Of a stretch of 64,000 nucleotides of DNA, positions 44,383-53,404 are shown in pieces; position 1 is the stretch's first letter, and each line of letters starts with the position of its first letter. A program made the translations under genes and the position numbers. This DNA is from Tessaracoccus sp. MC1679. Its GTDB lineage: Bacteria > Actinomycetota > Actinomycetes > Propionibacteriales > Propionibacteriaceae. A model generated the notes under the pieces. The model was not told the origin of the DNA and did not search any database. It saw only the letters and a list, made by a program, of their open reading frames with translations. The stretch lies in contig NZ_JACJGB010000004.1 of NCBI RefSeq assembly GCF_014164775.1, positions 310,001-374,000 of the forward strand. Direction: 5' to 3'.

Positions 44383-45411
44383 CTACAGCAACCCGCGCAG
44401 CCTATCGCCCAATCCGTCGCCGTCCGGGGCGCGCACCTCCGGCGCCATGTCCGGCTCCCAGCGCTCCTCGGTGGCGGGGACCTCCATCGGGAGGCCATGG
44501 GCCAGTGTGTGCTCGCCGGGCGTGAGCTGACGGATGGCGCGGGCCCGTACGTGCTCCGGCTGCAGCGCGGCGAACTCGGCGTAGAGGTCCGGATCGTGCT
44601 GCCCGTCGTCTCCCACCAGCAACCACCTGATCTGGGGAAGGTCGCGGGCCAGCTCCCGCAGGCATCGGCGCTTGTGATCTGGGCCGCTGCGGAACCAGCC
44701 AGTGTTGGTGGGCCCCCAGTCCGTGAGGAGCATCGCTCCTTGGGGGATCCCGTGGCGGGCGGTGAACCGTTGGATCATCGGGTAGGTGTTCCACGCGCCG
44801 GTGGAGACGAAGATGATGGGGGAGCCAGGATGGGCGGCGAGGAGCTGCTGGTAGAGCCTGGCCATGCCCGGAACTGCCTGACGAGCCTGTTCGGTGACGA
44901 CGAACGAATTCCATGCGGCCACCATCGGACGAGGGAGCCAGGTGGACAAGATGGTGTCGTCGATGTCGCTCACGATCCCGAAATCGACGTCGTCGGCGAT
45001 CACCTGCAGGCTGGCCAGGGCCGAGGATCCGCCCGCGCCCTCGAGCGTGACCGAGTGCCAACCCGGTGGCAGCCCGGGGTTGCGGACCCGCACGTCGATG
45101 TACCCGCCCCGGTCGGCATGGACCGGGATCCGGACATCGCCGATCACCACGGTGATCCTGGCCCCGACTTTCGCTGAGCCCAGGAAGTTGCGCCAACCCC
45201 GGCGATAGATCAGCGCAGAGGCAGCCTGGACGATCCCGAGGTCAGCCGACGGGCGCAGCACCACTCGACCGAGGATGCGCAACTGCTCCGAGGTGCCGTA
45301 GCCGGTGAAGGCGAGGATCGACTCCTCCCACCCTCGCTTGTTGAGGGCGCGATTGACCAGAGAGTTGATCCGATCCTCGATCCGGGCGGCGATGAAGGGG
45401 CGGGAAGCCAT
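44383..45411 (-). CDS. App1-like (DUF2183) phosphatase
   Basis: A 342-residue protein. The C-terminal half is a HAD-like App1/DUF2183 domain with DIDDTILSTWLPRP (about residue 150), FVSTGAWNTYP, and LVGDDGQHDPDLYAEFA. Fungal App1 is a phosphatidate phosphatase, so a lipid phosphate substrate is plausible. No signal peptide or membrane helix is seen. A TAGGTT -10 box lies seven bases before the ATG, pointing to a leaderless message. It sits 26 bases upstream of parC on the same strand. Confidence 0.82.
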   Translation of the reverse strand: MASRPFIAARIEDRINSLVNRALNKRGWEESILAFTGYGTSEQLRILGRVVLRPSADLGIVQAASALIYRRGWRNFLGSAKVGARITVVIGDVRIPVHADRGGYIDVRVRNPGLPPGWHSVTLEGAGGSSALASLQVIADDVDFGIVSDIDDTILSTWLPRPMVAAWNSFVVTEQARQAVPGMARLYQQLLAAHPGSPIIFVSTGAWNTYPMIQRFTARHGIPQGAMLLTDWGPTNTGWFRSGPDHKRRCLRELARDLPQIRWLLVGDDGQHDPDLYAEFAALQPEHVRARAIRQLTPGEHTLAHGLPMEVPATEERWEPDMAPEVRAPDGDGLGDRLRGLL

Positions 45412-45418
45412 GACCCCA

Positions 45419-45424
45419 AACCTA
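45419..45424 (-). promoter_or_regulatory. -10 box TAGGTT for the App1-like gene
   Basis: On the minus strand TAGGTT ends seven bases before ATG 45411. It is back to back with the CAGAAT box of the divergent DUF5998 gene. Confidence 0.45.
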
Positions 45425-45435
45425 GTGCAACGTGC

Positions 45436-45441
45436 CAGAAT
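45436..45441 (+). promoter_or_regulatory. Candidate -10 box CAGAAT for the DUF5998 gene
   Basis: CAGAAT ends six bases before GTG 45448. It is a weak match but has the same leaderless spacing as other genes here. Confidence 0.35.
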
Positions 45442-45447
45442 GGGCGG

Positions 45448-46011
45448 GTGCCTGAGTCCGTCGAGATCGTCAATGCCCTGCCGCCGCAGCTCCTGGCCGA
45501 GATCGCAGAGTGTGGGTTCTACCCCAGTCTGGTGGCAGAGACGGTGGCGCTGGGGCTGGGCCAGCGGGAGCTGCTCGATTTCCTCGTCCAGCACGAGGCC
45601 ACCTTTGCCGGGCACGAGCTCCACCGCCACATGACTGTGCTGGTGCGCACCGCGCGGCAGCTGCTGATCTGCCACATCGACGAGGGTGAGGGCGCTCAGA
45701 CCGAGGCGGTGGCCACTGCCGAGGTGGTGGCGTTGCGGGCGGTCGATTCCGTCGTGGTGACGCGCGCACTGCAGGATCCGGAGAACCGCTCCGGGCTCAG
45801 CGAGGCGTGGCTGACGATCGTGTGGGGAGCTGCGAGGCGCGTGGACCTCGGCCCCGCGGCCTGCGAGGATCCAGCCTGTGAGGCGGACCACGGGTACACG
45901 GGCGTGATCCAGCCCGACGACATCACGGTCCGGATGAGCCCTCAGGCCGACGGAGACAACGCGCGTCGGCTCGTCGCCTTCGGCGTTCGTCTGCAGGCGG
46001 TGGTCGGCTGA
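45448..46011 (+). CDS. DUF5998 family protein
   Basis: A 187-residue cytosolic protein (VEIVNALPPQLLAEIAECGFYPSLVAETV...) of the actinobacterial DUF5998 family, commonly beside parC. Cysteines in LICHID and ACEDPACEADHGY could bind metal. Its stop overlaps the ATG of the phosphodiesterase gene by one base, so the genes are coupled. Function unknown. Confidence 0.75.
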   Translation: MPESVEIVNALPPQLLAEIAECGFYPSLVAETVALGLGQRELLDFLVQHEATFAGHELHRHMTVLVRTARQLLICHIDEGEGAQTEAVATAEVVALRAVDSVVVTRALQDPENRSGLSEAWLTIVWGAARRVDLGPAACEDPACEADHGYTGVIQPDDITVRMSPQADGDNARRLVAFGVRLQAVVG

Positions 46012-47132
46012 TGGGCTCAGACTTCGTGGAGCCCCGCTACGAGGATCTGGCGCTGGCCAACCTGCTGCCCAGCGTTGTGGCCACGTTGGATGCGACAACG
46101 CCGATCATCGCGCTTCCGCGGGCGCGCAGGTACGTGCTGCTGCTGGTTGACGGACTTGGCTGGCATCAGCTGCTGGAGTTCGGCGATCACGCTGAGACGA
46201 TGTCGCGCCTCGCGCGTGACGCGCCGAGGCTCACCTGCTCGGTGCCCTCCACGACGGCCACGTCGCTGACCTCGCTGGGTTGCGGGGTGCCCACTGGCGA
46301 GCACGGCATCGTGGGGTACACCTTCTTCGAACCCAGCGTCTCGCGCGTCATCAACGCGCTCACCTGGGAAGGTGGGCCGGAGGATCTGGGTACCTTCGCC
46401 CAGACCCCCACGCTCTTCCAACGCCTCGCTTCGTCGGGTCGTGGCTCCGCGGCAGTGACCCTCGGACGCTTTGCGGGAAGCGCTCTGACCCGCCTCGCGT
46501 TCGGCGGCAGCAGGCTCTTCCCTGTCGCCGTGGAGGGAGCCGCCGAGGAGTTCTCCGGACTCGTGCTCGAGGCCCTCGAGACTGCCGAGGTGGTCTACGG
46601 CTACGAGCGGATGCTGGATCACGACGGCCACGGCCACGGCGTGGGCTCCTGGCAATGGCTGGAACGCCTGGCGATGGTCGACGATCTGGTGACGCACCTG
46701 GTCGAGGCGCTCCCAGCAGATGTCTGCCTGCTCATCACGGGTGACCACGGCATGGTCAACGTGCCGTCGGGGTCCCGTGTGGTGGCGGAGGACGAGCCGA
46801 GGCTCGCGGGCTATTCGTTCCTCGGCGGCGAGCCGCGGTTCCGGCACATCCATGGCGAGGACCCGCGCGCACTCGCCTGGGCCTGGGAGAGCGTACTGGG
46901 CGAGCGGGCACATGTGCTGCGGCGGGAGGAGGCCATCGAAGCGGGGTGGTTCGGACCGCAGGTGACGGGGTTGAGCGCGGCCAGGATCGGTGACGTCGTG
47001 GCTGCGATGACGTCGGACTACGCGGTCATGAGCAGGCAGAGTCCGGGGGAATTCAGCCTCGTCGGCATGCACGGGTCGCTCACAGCCGCCGAGATGGAGG
47101 TCCCGCTTCTCATGCACGGCGGTGGCCGGTGA
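46011..47132 (+). CDS. Alkaline phosphatase superfamily phosphodiesterase
   Basis: A 373-residue enzyme of the nucleotide pyrophosphatase/phosphodiesterase group. Metal and nucleophile motifs: LLLVDGLGWHQLL (Asp, about residue 46), CSVPSTTATSLTSLGCGVPTG (Thr nucleophile, about 80), MLDHDGHGHG (about 203), LLITGDHGM (about 244) and a late GMHGS His. There is no signal peptide, so it acts in the cytosol. The substrate is unknown. It is coupled to DUF5998 upstream and to a glycosyltransferase downstream by overlaps. Confidence 0.87.
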   Translation: MGSDFVEPRYEDLALANLLPSVVATLDATTPIIALPRARRYVLLLVDGLGWHQLLEFGDHAETMSRLARDAPRLTCSVPSTTATSLTSLGCGVPTGEHGIVGYTFFEPSVSRVINALTWEGGPEDLGTFAQTPTLFQRLASSGRGSAAVTLGRFAGSALTRLAFGGSRLFPVAVEGAAEEFSGLVLEALETAEVVYGYERMLDHDGHGHGVGSWQWLERLAMVDDLVTHLVEALPADVCLLITGDHGMVNVPSGSRVVAEDEPRLAGYSFLGGEPRFRHIHGEDPRALAWAWESVLGERAHVLRREEAIEAGWFGPQVTGLSAARIGDVVAAMTSDYAVMSRQSPGEFSLVGMHGSLTAAEMEVPLLMHGGGR

Positions 47133-48373
47133 GGTTGCGCATAGCCATCCTCATCGACGACTTCTATCCCTCATCCGGGGGAATCGGACGTTCAGTCGAG
47201 ACCCAGTTGGAGGAGCTGACGGCACTGGGTCACGAGGTCACCCTGATCGCGCCGGACCGGCACCTGCAGAAGCCGCGGATCGGGCGCGTCATCGAGTGCC
47301 CCACCCTGTACGTGGAGGGACTGCCCGCGCATCTGAGCATCCTCCACTGGTCGAAGAGACGCGCGCGCCTCATCAGCGAGGTGGCGACCTTCGATGTGGT
47401 GCACACCCAGACCGAGCGGGGGGCCCTCGGACTCGGCGCCCGGATCGCACGGCTTCAAGGCATCCCGCATCTGCACACCTTCCACGCCAACATCGCAGGC
47501 ACCCACCAGACCGTCCACGGGGCAACCTTCGGCACCCTCGGATACCAGGCACTGATTCTGCCCGGCCTCCGCATTGCGCGCGGCGGTGGTCCTGCCCCGT
47601 CGACGAGGCTGCCAGCCTCCACCAGTGAGACGGGTGGCCTGGCCGCCCGCACCGACTGGAGATCATTCGCCACGATCGCGCAGCTGGCCGACGCCTACAC
47701 GGTGCCGTCGCCATTCATGCGCGACCTGATCGATGAGGCCGCGGGAAGGCGCCTACCTGGCTACGTGGTGCCGACGGGATACAACCGCCGGATGAAGCGG
47801 ACGATCGACGAGGCCCCCCGCGAACGTGGCGACGACGCGGTCCGGTTCCTCTCGGTGGGCAGGCTGGCGAAGGAGAAGCGGCTCGATGTGATGATCAAGG
47901 CGTTCCGGCGTGCCGCGCTTCCCCGCGCCGAGCTCGTGATCGTCGGTGACGGCGACCAGCGCGACAGACTGAAGGCGCTCGCGAGGGGATGCGACTCGAT
48001 CGACTTCCGGTGGCACCTGTCATCCACATCCGCCCTGGCCTACGAGTTCCGCAACGCGGACGCCCTGGTGCTGAGCTCCTACCGCTTCGATTCGCAGGCG
48101 CTGGTCATCGCAGAGGCCGTCTCCGCGTCACTGCCGGTGATGTACTGCGACGATCGGCTGACGGTGGGGGTTTCGCCGCGGACCGCGCTCCTCACCGGTC
48201 CCGACGTGACCTCCATGGCCCAGGGATTCCGTACCTTGGCGGACGGCCACTTGAGGGCATCCATGGCGTCTGCCTCGGCTGAGCTGATGCCCGATCTGGC
48301 TCCGGCGAGGATGGCCGAGCGGTACGTCGAGGCTTACACGGACCTCATCGAGCGAAAGGCGACGCGTGGCTGA
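47129..48373 (+). CDS. GT4-family glycosyltransferase
   Basis: A 414-residue GT-B glycosyltransferase. The N-terminal Rossmann half begins RIAILIDDFYPSSGGIGRSVETQ. The donor half has RFLSVGRLAKEKRLDVMIKAF and VIVGDGDQRDRL. The usual late E-x7-E motif is replaced by DSQALVIAEAV. Such enzymes act on lipid or trehalose-type acceptors. No membrane helix is present, so it would work at the inner face of the membrane. The donor and acceptor cannot be told. GTG overlaps the preceding stop by four bases. Confidence 0.85.
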   Translation: MRLRIAILIDDFYPSSGGIGRSVETQLEELTALGHEVTLIAPDRHLQKPRIGRVIECPTLYVEGLPAHLSILHWSKRRARLISEVATFDVVHTQTERGALGLGARIARLQGIPHLHTFHANIAGTHQTVHGATFGTLGYQALILPGLRIARGGGPAPSTRLPASTSETGGLAARTDWRSFATIAQLADAYTVPSPFMRDLIDEAAGRRLPGYVVPTGYNRRMKRTIDEAPRERGDDAVRFLSVGRLAKEKRLDVMIKAFRRAALPRAELVIVGDGDQRDRLKALARGCDSIDFRWHLSSTSALAYEFRNADALVLSSYRFDSQALVIAEAVSASLPVMYCDDRLTVGVSPRTALLTGPDVTSMAQGFRTLADGHLRASMASASAELMPDLAPARMAERYVEAYTDLIERKATRG

Positions 48374-49016
48374 GCTCGTGTTCCACACCGGACCCATGGA
48401 CAGCGGCAAGTCGACGTTGGCGTTGCAGTTGGACTACACGCGGTCGTCCCACGGTCGCCAAGGCCGGGTTTTCACCTCGCAGGACCGCGCGGGGGAGGGA
48501 GTGATCGCCTCCAGGCTGGGCCTCAGCGCTCCGGCCCTGGAGGTGCACGACGGCTTCGATTTCTGGCGCTACGTCATCTCTGAGCTGACCACCGGCAAGC
48601 GCGTGGACTACCTCGTCTGCGACGAGGCGCAGTTCTACAGTCCCGAGCACATCGATCAGCTGGCGCGGATCGTCGACGAACTCCAGCTCGACGTCTACGC
48701 CTTCGGGATCCTGTCAGACTTCAGGACCAGGCTGTTCCCAGGCGCTCAGCGCCTCATCGAACTAGCCGACAGGGTGGAGACGCTGCCCCTGGGGCCCCTG
48801 TGCTGGTGCGGGTCTCGGGGCACCCACAACGCGCGCACGGTGGGCGGGCTGATGGTGACGGAGGGATCCCAGGTGGTGGTCGGCGACACCGGCGACGGGG
48901 CCGAAGTGCGCTACGAGGTGCTGTGCCGGGCACACCATCGTCGTCGGATGACCTCCACCCGAGCCAAGGCGACCCTGACGGCGGAACCACTGCCCTTCGA
49001 TCCCGACGACTTCTAG
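48366..49016 (+). CDS. tdk: Thymidine kinase
   Basis: A 216-residue type II thymidine kinase: P loop GPMDSGKSTLAL (residues 9-20), LVCDEAQFYSPEHIDQLARIVD (Glu base), lasso region and zinc ligands CWC and CRAHH. It phosphorylates thymidine for salvage, which fits with the dut gene 2 kb away. The GTG start overlaps the glycosyltransferase by eight bases, so it is the last gene of a four-gene coupled operon. Convergent with sepH. Confidence 0.93.
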   Translation: MAELVFHTGPMDSGKSTLALQLDYTRSSHGRQGRVFTSQDRAGEGVIASRLGLSAPALEVHDGFDFWRYVISELTTGKRVDYLVCDEAQFYSPEHIDQLARIVDELQLDVYAFGILSDFRTRLFPGAQRLIELADRVETLPLGPLCWCGSRGTHNARTVGGLMVTEGSQVVVGDTGDGAEVRYEVLCRAHHRRRMTSTRAKATLTAEPLPFDPDDF

Positions 49017-49034
49017 TGTCCTGACAATGGACTT

Positions 49035-49913
49035 CTACGAGGGTGTGGGCCCGCCGAACATGATCTCGTCCCAGGTGGGGATCTTGGCTCTCCGCCGGCG
49101 TGGCCGGGGCTTCTGGGGCTCTTCTCCGGCGTCAACCAGCGGCTCCTGAGCAGGCTCCGCGTCCTCGGCGACGGGCGGGGACGCCTCGGATGCGTCGTCG
49201 GAATCCGGCAGGGCTGCGTCCTCGAGCTCCTCCTCCGCGGACTCGCTGAGCCGTGCCTCGCGGGGCGCCTCATCATCCAGGATGCCGGTGTAGATGCGCA
49301 CCGAATCTTCGCTGATGCCGCTGAGCATGTCGTAGAGGCGATCGAGCTGGGACGTGTCCTCGTTCCCGTCGTGCATCAGTTCTGAGGCCGGCACGTCGTC
49401 CCCAGGCGCCCCCGACTCGGAGACGGAGATGGCCCGGACCAGCGCCATCTCGTCAGTGAAATCGACGGTGTTCTCTTCGCCAGTCAGTGCGTCCGCGGAC
49501 TCCTCGCCGATCATCCAGCGTGCATCCGAATTGTGGGCCACGCAGATGCGGGCCTTGGTGTCGAAGATGAACTCGGCCGAGCGGGACTCCACATCCAGTG
49601 CGAGCCGGCCCAACAGTCGCCACTTGAGATCCGGCTGCCTCCAGGCGTCCCACTCGATGGCATCGGCGTCGATGCCCCTGGACCTCAACCGCTGCCCGAT
49701 CAGATCCCCCAACCGCCTGTGCGTCCCTGCCTCGCCACGCCGTCGGACGGTGGCCGTCTGCGCAGACTGGGCCACATGCTCGCGCTCCGCCAGCACAGGG
49801 CCCGCGAAGGCCTCGATGCGCTCGATCTCCATGCCCGTATCCTCGGCGACCTCAGCCACTGAGGCGCCCGAGCGAATCCGCAGCTGGATTTCGCGGGGGG
49901 TCAGAGCATTCAC
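49035..49913 (-). CDS. sepH: SepH-like cell-division protein, lacking the usual N-terminal segment
   Basis: A 292-residue protein matching the actinobacterial SepH/DUF3071 family from its helix-turn-helix onward: TPREIQLRIRSGASVAEVAEDTGMEIERIEAFAGPVLAEREH, then the conserved IEWDAWRQPDLKWRLLG. A long acidic, disordered tail follows. SepH binds FtsZ and stimulates Z-ring formation. Typical SepH proteins have about 60 more residues before the helix-turn-helix (LRLVGLSEDGTxLVL-like). Here GTG 49913, behind GAGGAACAATA, begins directly at the helix-turn-helix. In-frame sequence upstream ends at a stop after a further 11 codons. Confidence 0.85.
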   Translation of the reverse strand: MNALTPREIQLRIRSGASVAEVAEDTGMEIERIEAFAGPVLAEREHVAQSAQTATVRRRGEAGTHRRLGDLIGQRLRSRGIDADAIEWDAWRQPDLKWRLLGRLALDVESRSAEFIFDTKARICVAHNSDARWMIGEESADALTGEENTVDFTDEMALVRAISVSESGAPGDDVPASELMHDGNEDTSQLDRLYDMLSGISEDSVRIYTGILDDEAPREARLSESAEEELEDAALPDSDDASEASPPVAEDAEPAQEPLVDAGEEPQKPRPRRRRAKIPTWDEIMFGGPTPS

Positions 49914-50095
49914 TATTGTTCCTCGTCCGGTCAGGTTATTTCCCACAACTTACCAGCGCCCCACCCGCCCGGGCGTCATCTGTCTTGCGTGGCCGCGCAC
50001 AATGGTGTCGAGGCGAGGGCCGGGCCGGGATACCACGAGGGCTCCCGATGTGATACACATAGCCCCGTTCGCGGCACAGGAAGGAATACTGACGG

Positions 50096-50392
50096 ATGGC
50101 AACCGATTACGACGCACCCCGCAAGACCGATGAGGAAATGAGCGAGGACTCCATCGAGGAGCTCAAGACCCGTCGCAACGACAAGAACTCGGGCAAGGTT
50201 GACGAGGACGAGGTCGAGGCTGCCGAATCGTTCGAGCTTCCAGGTGCGGATCTCTCCCACGAAGAGCTCACAGTTCGCGTTCTCCCGCGCCAGGCCAACG
50301 AGTTCACGTGTGCGTCATGCTTTCTCGTGAAGTCCCAGAGCCAGCTCGCGGAGGTCCGCGGAGGGCAGAGCTACTGCGTCGACTGCGTCTGA
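50096..50392 (+). CDS. DUF4193 family protein
   Basis: A 98-residue acidic protein with a C-terminal zinc-ribbon (CASCF...CVDC) and the family start MATDYDAPRKTDEE. DUF4193 is conserved in actinobacteria next to sepH and dut. The ATG lies behind AGGAAGGAATACTGACGG. The 180-base gap between its start and sepH should hold divergent promoters; I see no clear -35/-10 pair. Function unknown. Confidence 0.88.
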   Translation: MATDYDAPRKTDEEMSEDSIEELKTRRNDKNSGKVDEDEVEAAESFELPGADLSHEELTVRVLPRQANEFTCASCFLVKSQSQLAEVRGGQSYCVDCV

Positions 50393-50422
50393 GCGGCTCC
50401 ACCTGTCCTCAGGGGGTGGGCG

Positions 50423-50716
50423 TCACAGGTCCAGTTTGTTGCGCAGCTTGCTTGGGCCCTGGTGGGCGAATGTGGTCACCCAGCGCCGTTGAATGAAGCG
50501 GTTGATGACGATCTGGGACATGCCCACTCCAAGTCCGCTGGCCGCCGCCCAGATGAACGCCCTCGCCATCGGGGTCTCGGGATCGTTGATGTCCGGGACC
50601 GGCTCGCCCGTGGACGCCTCCCACACCTTGGTGACCAGCTTCTGGGCGACCAGGGTGGTGAGCGCGCCGAGCACTCCGGCGTAGAGCTTCCACATGAGCT
50701 TCTCAGTCAGGGCCAT
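50423..50716 (-). CDS. DUF4235 family membrane protein
   Basis: A 97-residue protein with two hydrophobic helices (LYAGVLGALTTLVAQKLVTKVW and ARAFIWAAASGLGVGMSQIVI) and a basic C-terminus, as in DUF4235. A good AAAGGAACCCC site precedes the ATG. Convergent with the DUF4193 gene. Function unknown. Confidence 0.85.
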   Translation of the reverse strand: MALTEKLMWKLYAGVLGALTTLVAQKLVTKVWEASTGEPVPDINDPETPMARAFIWAAASGLGVGMSQIVINRFIQRRWVTTFAHQGPSKLRNKLDL

Positions 50717-50764
50717 GGGGTTCCTTTCGATCGGACCAACACTGCCACCTTAAGTGCTTCGAGG

Positions 50765-50770
50765 TACTGT
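50765..50770 (+). promoter_or_regulatory. -10 box TACTGT for the DUF3093 gene
   Basis: TACTGT ends six bases before GTG 50777, again the leaderless spacing. It fixes the start of the DUF3093 gene. Confidence 0.5.
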
Positions 50771-50776
50771 GGAAAG

Positions 50777-51226
50777 GTGACCTACCGCGAACGTCTGCAC
50801 GTGCCTTGGTGGTGGGCGGTGATCGCCCTTCTCTTCTGGCTCAGCCTCGCCGTGGCGGTTGTGGCCTATGTCCCGCTGCAGCCGGCCGTAGCCTTCTCCG
50901 TCCTGGCCGCCGTCGGCCTCCTGCTCGCGCTGGTGGCGTACAGCCGTACGCTCGTCGCCGTCGACCACGACGCTCTCATTGCCGGACGGCACCGGCTGAC
51001 GCGCGAGTACATCGCCGGCGTGGTGCCGTTGAGTGGCTCGTCGGCCCGCGCTGCCTACGGTCCCGAGGCTGATCATCGCGCCTTCCTGTTCACCCGCCCG
51101 TTCATCACCGATCTGGTACGCGTGGACCTGGCGGATCCGGCGGATCCGCATCCGTACTGGCTGGTGAGCACTCGTCACCCCGAGGAGTTGGCGGCAGCCC
51201 TCGAAGCAGTCAGGGGGAATCCGTGA
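50777..51226 (+). CDS. DUF3093 membrane protein
   Basis: A 149-residue protein with two close transmembrane helices in residues 10-55 ([30 protein letters not shown]) and a C-terminal cytosolic domain. It matches DUF3093, conserved upstream of dut in actinobacteria. The GTG is supported by the -10 box six bases upstream. Its stop overlaps the dut start by four bases (GTGA). Function unknown. Confidence 0.87.
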   Translation: MTYRERLHVPWWWAVIALLFWLSLAVAVVAYVPLQPAVAFSVLAAVGLLLALVAYSRTLVAVDHDALIAGRHRLTREYIAGVVPLSGSSARAAYGPEADHRAFLFTRPFITDLVRVDLADPADPHPYWLVSTRHPEELAAALEAVRGNP

Positions 51227-51666
51227 TCGTCGAAGCGATGGTGAGCCCCGGGCAGTTGCCGACCTACGCGCATCCAGGCGACGCCGGGGCTGATCTGAGG
51301 GCCGCAGAAGACGTGGTGCTCCGTCCCGGGGAGCGGTCACTGGTCGGCACGGGAGTTCGTGTCGCGCTGCCGTCCGGGTATGTCGGCCTCGTCACACCAA
51401 GGTCGGGTCTGGCCGCCCGGCACGGCCTCAGCATCGTCAATGCACCAGGAGTCGTCGACTCCGGGTATCGCGGCGAGATCAAGGTCTGCCTCATCAACCT
51501 GGACCCCGAGAAGCCCATCAGCCTCAGCGCGGGGGACCGCATCGCCCAACTGGTGGTGATCCCGTTCGTCGGCGCCTCGTTCACCGCCGTCGACACCCTC
51601 GATGACACCCCCAGAGGCACGGGTGGCTATGGTTCTACGGGCGGATTCTCCACCTCCACCGAGTAA
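51223..51666 (+). CDS. dut: dUTP diphosphatase
   Basis: A 147-residue trimeric dUTPase with all five motifs: [37 protein letters not shown] and the C-terminal [12 protein letters not shown]. It hydrolyses dUTP to dUMP, keeping uracil out of DNA and supplying dTMP synthesis. Coupled to DUF3093 upstream and nine bases from the DUF3710 gene downstream. Confidence 0.96.
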   Translation: MIVEAMVSPGQLPTYAHPGDAGADLRAAEDVVLRPGERSLVGTGVRVALPSGYVGLVTPRSGLAARHGLSIVNAPGVVDSGYRGEIKVCLINLDPEKPISLSAGDRIAQLVVIPFVGASFTAVDTLDDTPRGTGGYGSTGGFSTSTE

Positions 51667-51675
51667 GGGACAGCA

Positions 51676-52368
51676 GTGATTTTCGGACGCAAGAAGCGCA
51701 GCGAAGACCTCGACGACGACATCGAGCAGATGACCGACGTCGAAGCGGAGCAGGAGGACGACGAACTCCCGCTAGGAGACTCCGAGCGCTGGGACGCCGA
51801 GTTCACCCGTGCGGAAGGCCCTTTCGACATCTCCGAGGTGGACCTGGAAGCCGACGCGGACGAGGTCAGGCGCCTGGACATGGGACCCCTGATTCTTACG
51901 CCCTTCCAGGACATGACCCTGCAGCTGCAGGTCAACCGCGAGACCAATCAGGTGCAGTCGTTGCTCGTCGGGGATGGTCGATCCGCGCTGGAGGTGGCAG
52001 TGTTCACCGGACCGGCCAAGTCGTCGATGACCGGCGAGATCCGCGACGAGGTGATCGAGTCCACCCGTCAGCAGGGGGGCCGCTGTCAGGCTGTGAAGGG
52101 ACCGTTCGGCACCGAGCTGCGGCGCGCGCTTCCGGTCAAGGACCAGAACGGGAATCCCGCGATGCATCTGTCGCGGACATGGCTGGTGCCTGGACCCGGC
52201 TGGGTCCTGAGGGGGGTCCTCCTCGGCAAGGCCACCTTCGAACCCGACGACGAGGAGATCGCGCTCCATCTGTTCGAGTTCTTCAGCAACCTGGTGGTGC
52301 GTCGCGGCAACACCCCGGCCGCGCCGGGCAGTCTGCTGCCGATGCGGGTGCCTGAGGCGAAGGGCTGA
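51676..52368 (+). CDS. DUF3710 family protein
   Basis: A 230-residue protein with a charged, acidic N-terminus (IFGRKKRSEDLDDDIEQM) and a conserved core (VRRLDMGPLILTPFQDMTLQLQV, LSRTWLVPGPGWVLRGVLLG). It matches DUF3710, always close to dut and the OB-fold gene in actinobacteria. Start GTG. Four bases separate it from the next gene. Function unknown. Confidence 0.87.
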   Translation: MIFGRKKRSEDLDDDIEQMTDVEAEQEDDELPLGDSERWDAEFTRAEGPFDISEVDLEADADEVRRLDMGPLILTPFQDMTLQLQVNRETNQVQSLLVGDGRSALEVAVFTGPAKSSMTGEIRDEVIESTRQQGGRCQAVKGPFGTELRRALPVKDQNGNPAMHLSRTWLVPGPGWVLRGVLLGKATFEPDDEEIALHLFEFFSNLVVRRGNTPAAPGSLLPMRVPEAKG

Positions 52369-52372
52369 TCCC

Positions 52373-52738
52373 GTGGGCAAGCATTCGGTGGCTGATCGAC
52401 TGCGGCGCTACTTTCTCTCCCACGAGGAATTGGAGGCCCGTGAGCTGCTGGAGCAGGCCGAGGACAGCGGAGCCCAACCGCTGACCTCGTGCCAGATGCG
52501 CTCACGCGTCGTTCTCCAGGGAACCATCACCGCCGTCACGTCGGATGCGCAACACGGATGGCTCGAAGCCGAAGTCAGCGACGGCTCAGGCACAGTGAAG
52601 CTCGTCTGGATGGGACGCAGCAGGCTGGAGTGTCTGCTCCCGGGCAAACACATCCGGGTCGACGGCCGCCTGGCCCAGGCAGATGGGGTTTGCGTGATGT
52701 ACAACCCCGACTTCGAGATCGTGCCTCAGTCGTCGTAG
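52373..52738 (+). CDS. OB-fold nucleic-acid-binding protein
   Basis: A 121-residue protein with an OB-fold core (SRVVLQGTITAVTSDAQHGWLEAEVSDGSG..., GKHIRVDGRLAQADGVCVMYNP), equivalent to Rv2694c by position and sequence. It probably binds single-stranded nucleic acid. The last gene of the DUF3093-dut-DUF3710 run. It overlaps the convergent trkA gene by 13 bases. The DUF3159 gene usually next in this cluster is absent. Confidence 0.82.
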   Translation: MGKHSVADRLRRYFLSHEELEARELLEQAEDSGAQPLTSCQMRSRVVLQGTITAVTSDAQHGWLEAEVSDGSGTVKLVWMGRSRLECLLPGKHIRVDGRLAQADGVCVMYNPDFEIVPQSS

Positions 52739-53397
52739 ACGTCGGTGGCGAACATCGCCGCCAGATCCGCCTCGGACTCCTGCGTGACCAGGAACAGCAG
52801 CTCGTCGCCGCCCTCGAAGGCGCGATCGCGCTCGGGGGTCAGGGGAGCGCCGTCCCGGATGACGGCCACCAGGACTGTGTCGCCCGGTAGCTCAACGTCT
52901 CTGAGTCTGCGGCCGGCCAGATGCGACGACTGCGGGAGCGTCACTTCGGACAAATGGGTGGTCGACTTGTTGAAGGTCAACAGCCGAACCAGATCCCCCG
53001 TGGAGACAGCCTCCTCCACCAACGCCGACATCAGGCGCGGGGTCGACACGGAGACGTCCACCCCCCACTGCGCGTCGAACAGCCATTCGTTGCCGGGATG
53101 GTTGACCCGCCCCACCGTGCGTGGCACCCCGAACTCGGTCTTGGCCAGGAGCGAGTGGACGAGATTCACCTTGTCGTCTCCTGTGGCGGCGATGGCCACG
53201 TCGCAGTTCTCAAGCTCGGCCTCCTCCAAGGACTGCAACTCGCAGGCATCGGCCTGGAACCAGTCCGCCCCCGGCACCGAGTCCGGCTTGATGGCCGCCG
53301 GATCGCGCTCGATGAGGAGGACCTGATGCCCGTTGGCGATGAGTTCCCGGGCGATGGACCGGCCCACGTTTCCGGCCCCGGTGATGGCGACGCGCAT
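52726..53397 (-). CDS. TrkA/CeoC-type potassium channel regulatory subunit
   Basis: A 223-residue RCK protein: Rossmann fold TrkA-N (MRVAITGAGNVGRSIARELI, acidic ERD at the second strand end, about residue 32) and TrkA-C (residues 140-215, LPGDTVLVAVIRDG). It binds NAD(H) or other nucleotides and gates K+ uptake. It follows the other trkA gene by seven bases, so the two are co-transcribed and probably form a mixed ring. ATG 53397 marks the Rossmann start. Confidence 0.9.
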   Translation of the reverse strand: MRVAITGAGNVGRSIARELIANGHQVLLIERDPAAIKPDSVPGADWFQADACELQSLEEAELENCDVAIAATGDDKVNLVHSLLAKTEFGVPRTVGRVNHPGNEWLFDAQWGVDVSVSTPRLMSALVEEAVSTGDLVRLLTFNKSTTHLSEVTLPQSSHLAGRRLRDVELPGDTVLVAVIRDGAPLTPERDRAFEGGDELLFLVTQESEADLAAMFATDVYDD

Positions 53398-53404
53398 GAC
53401 TCTC

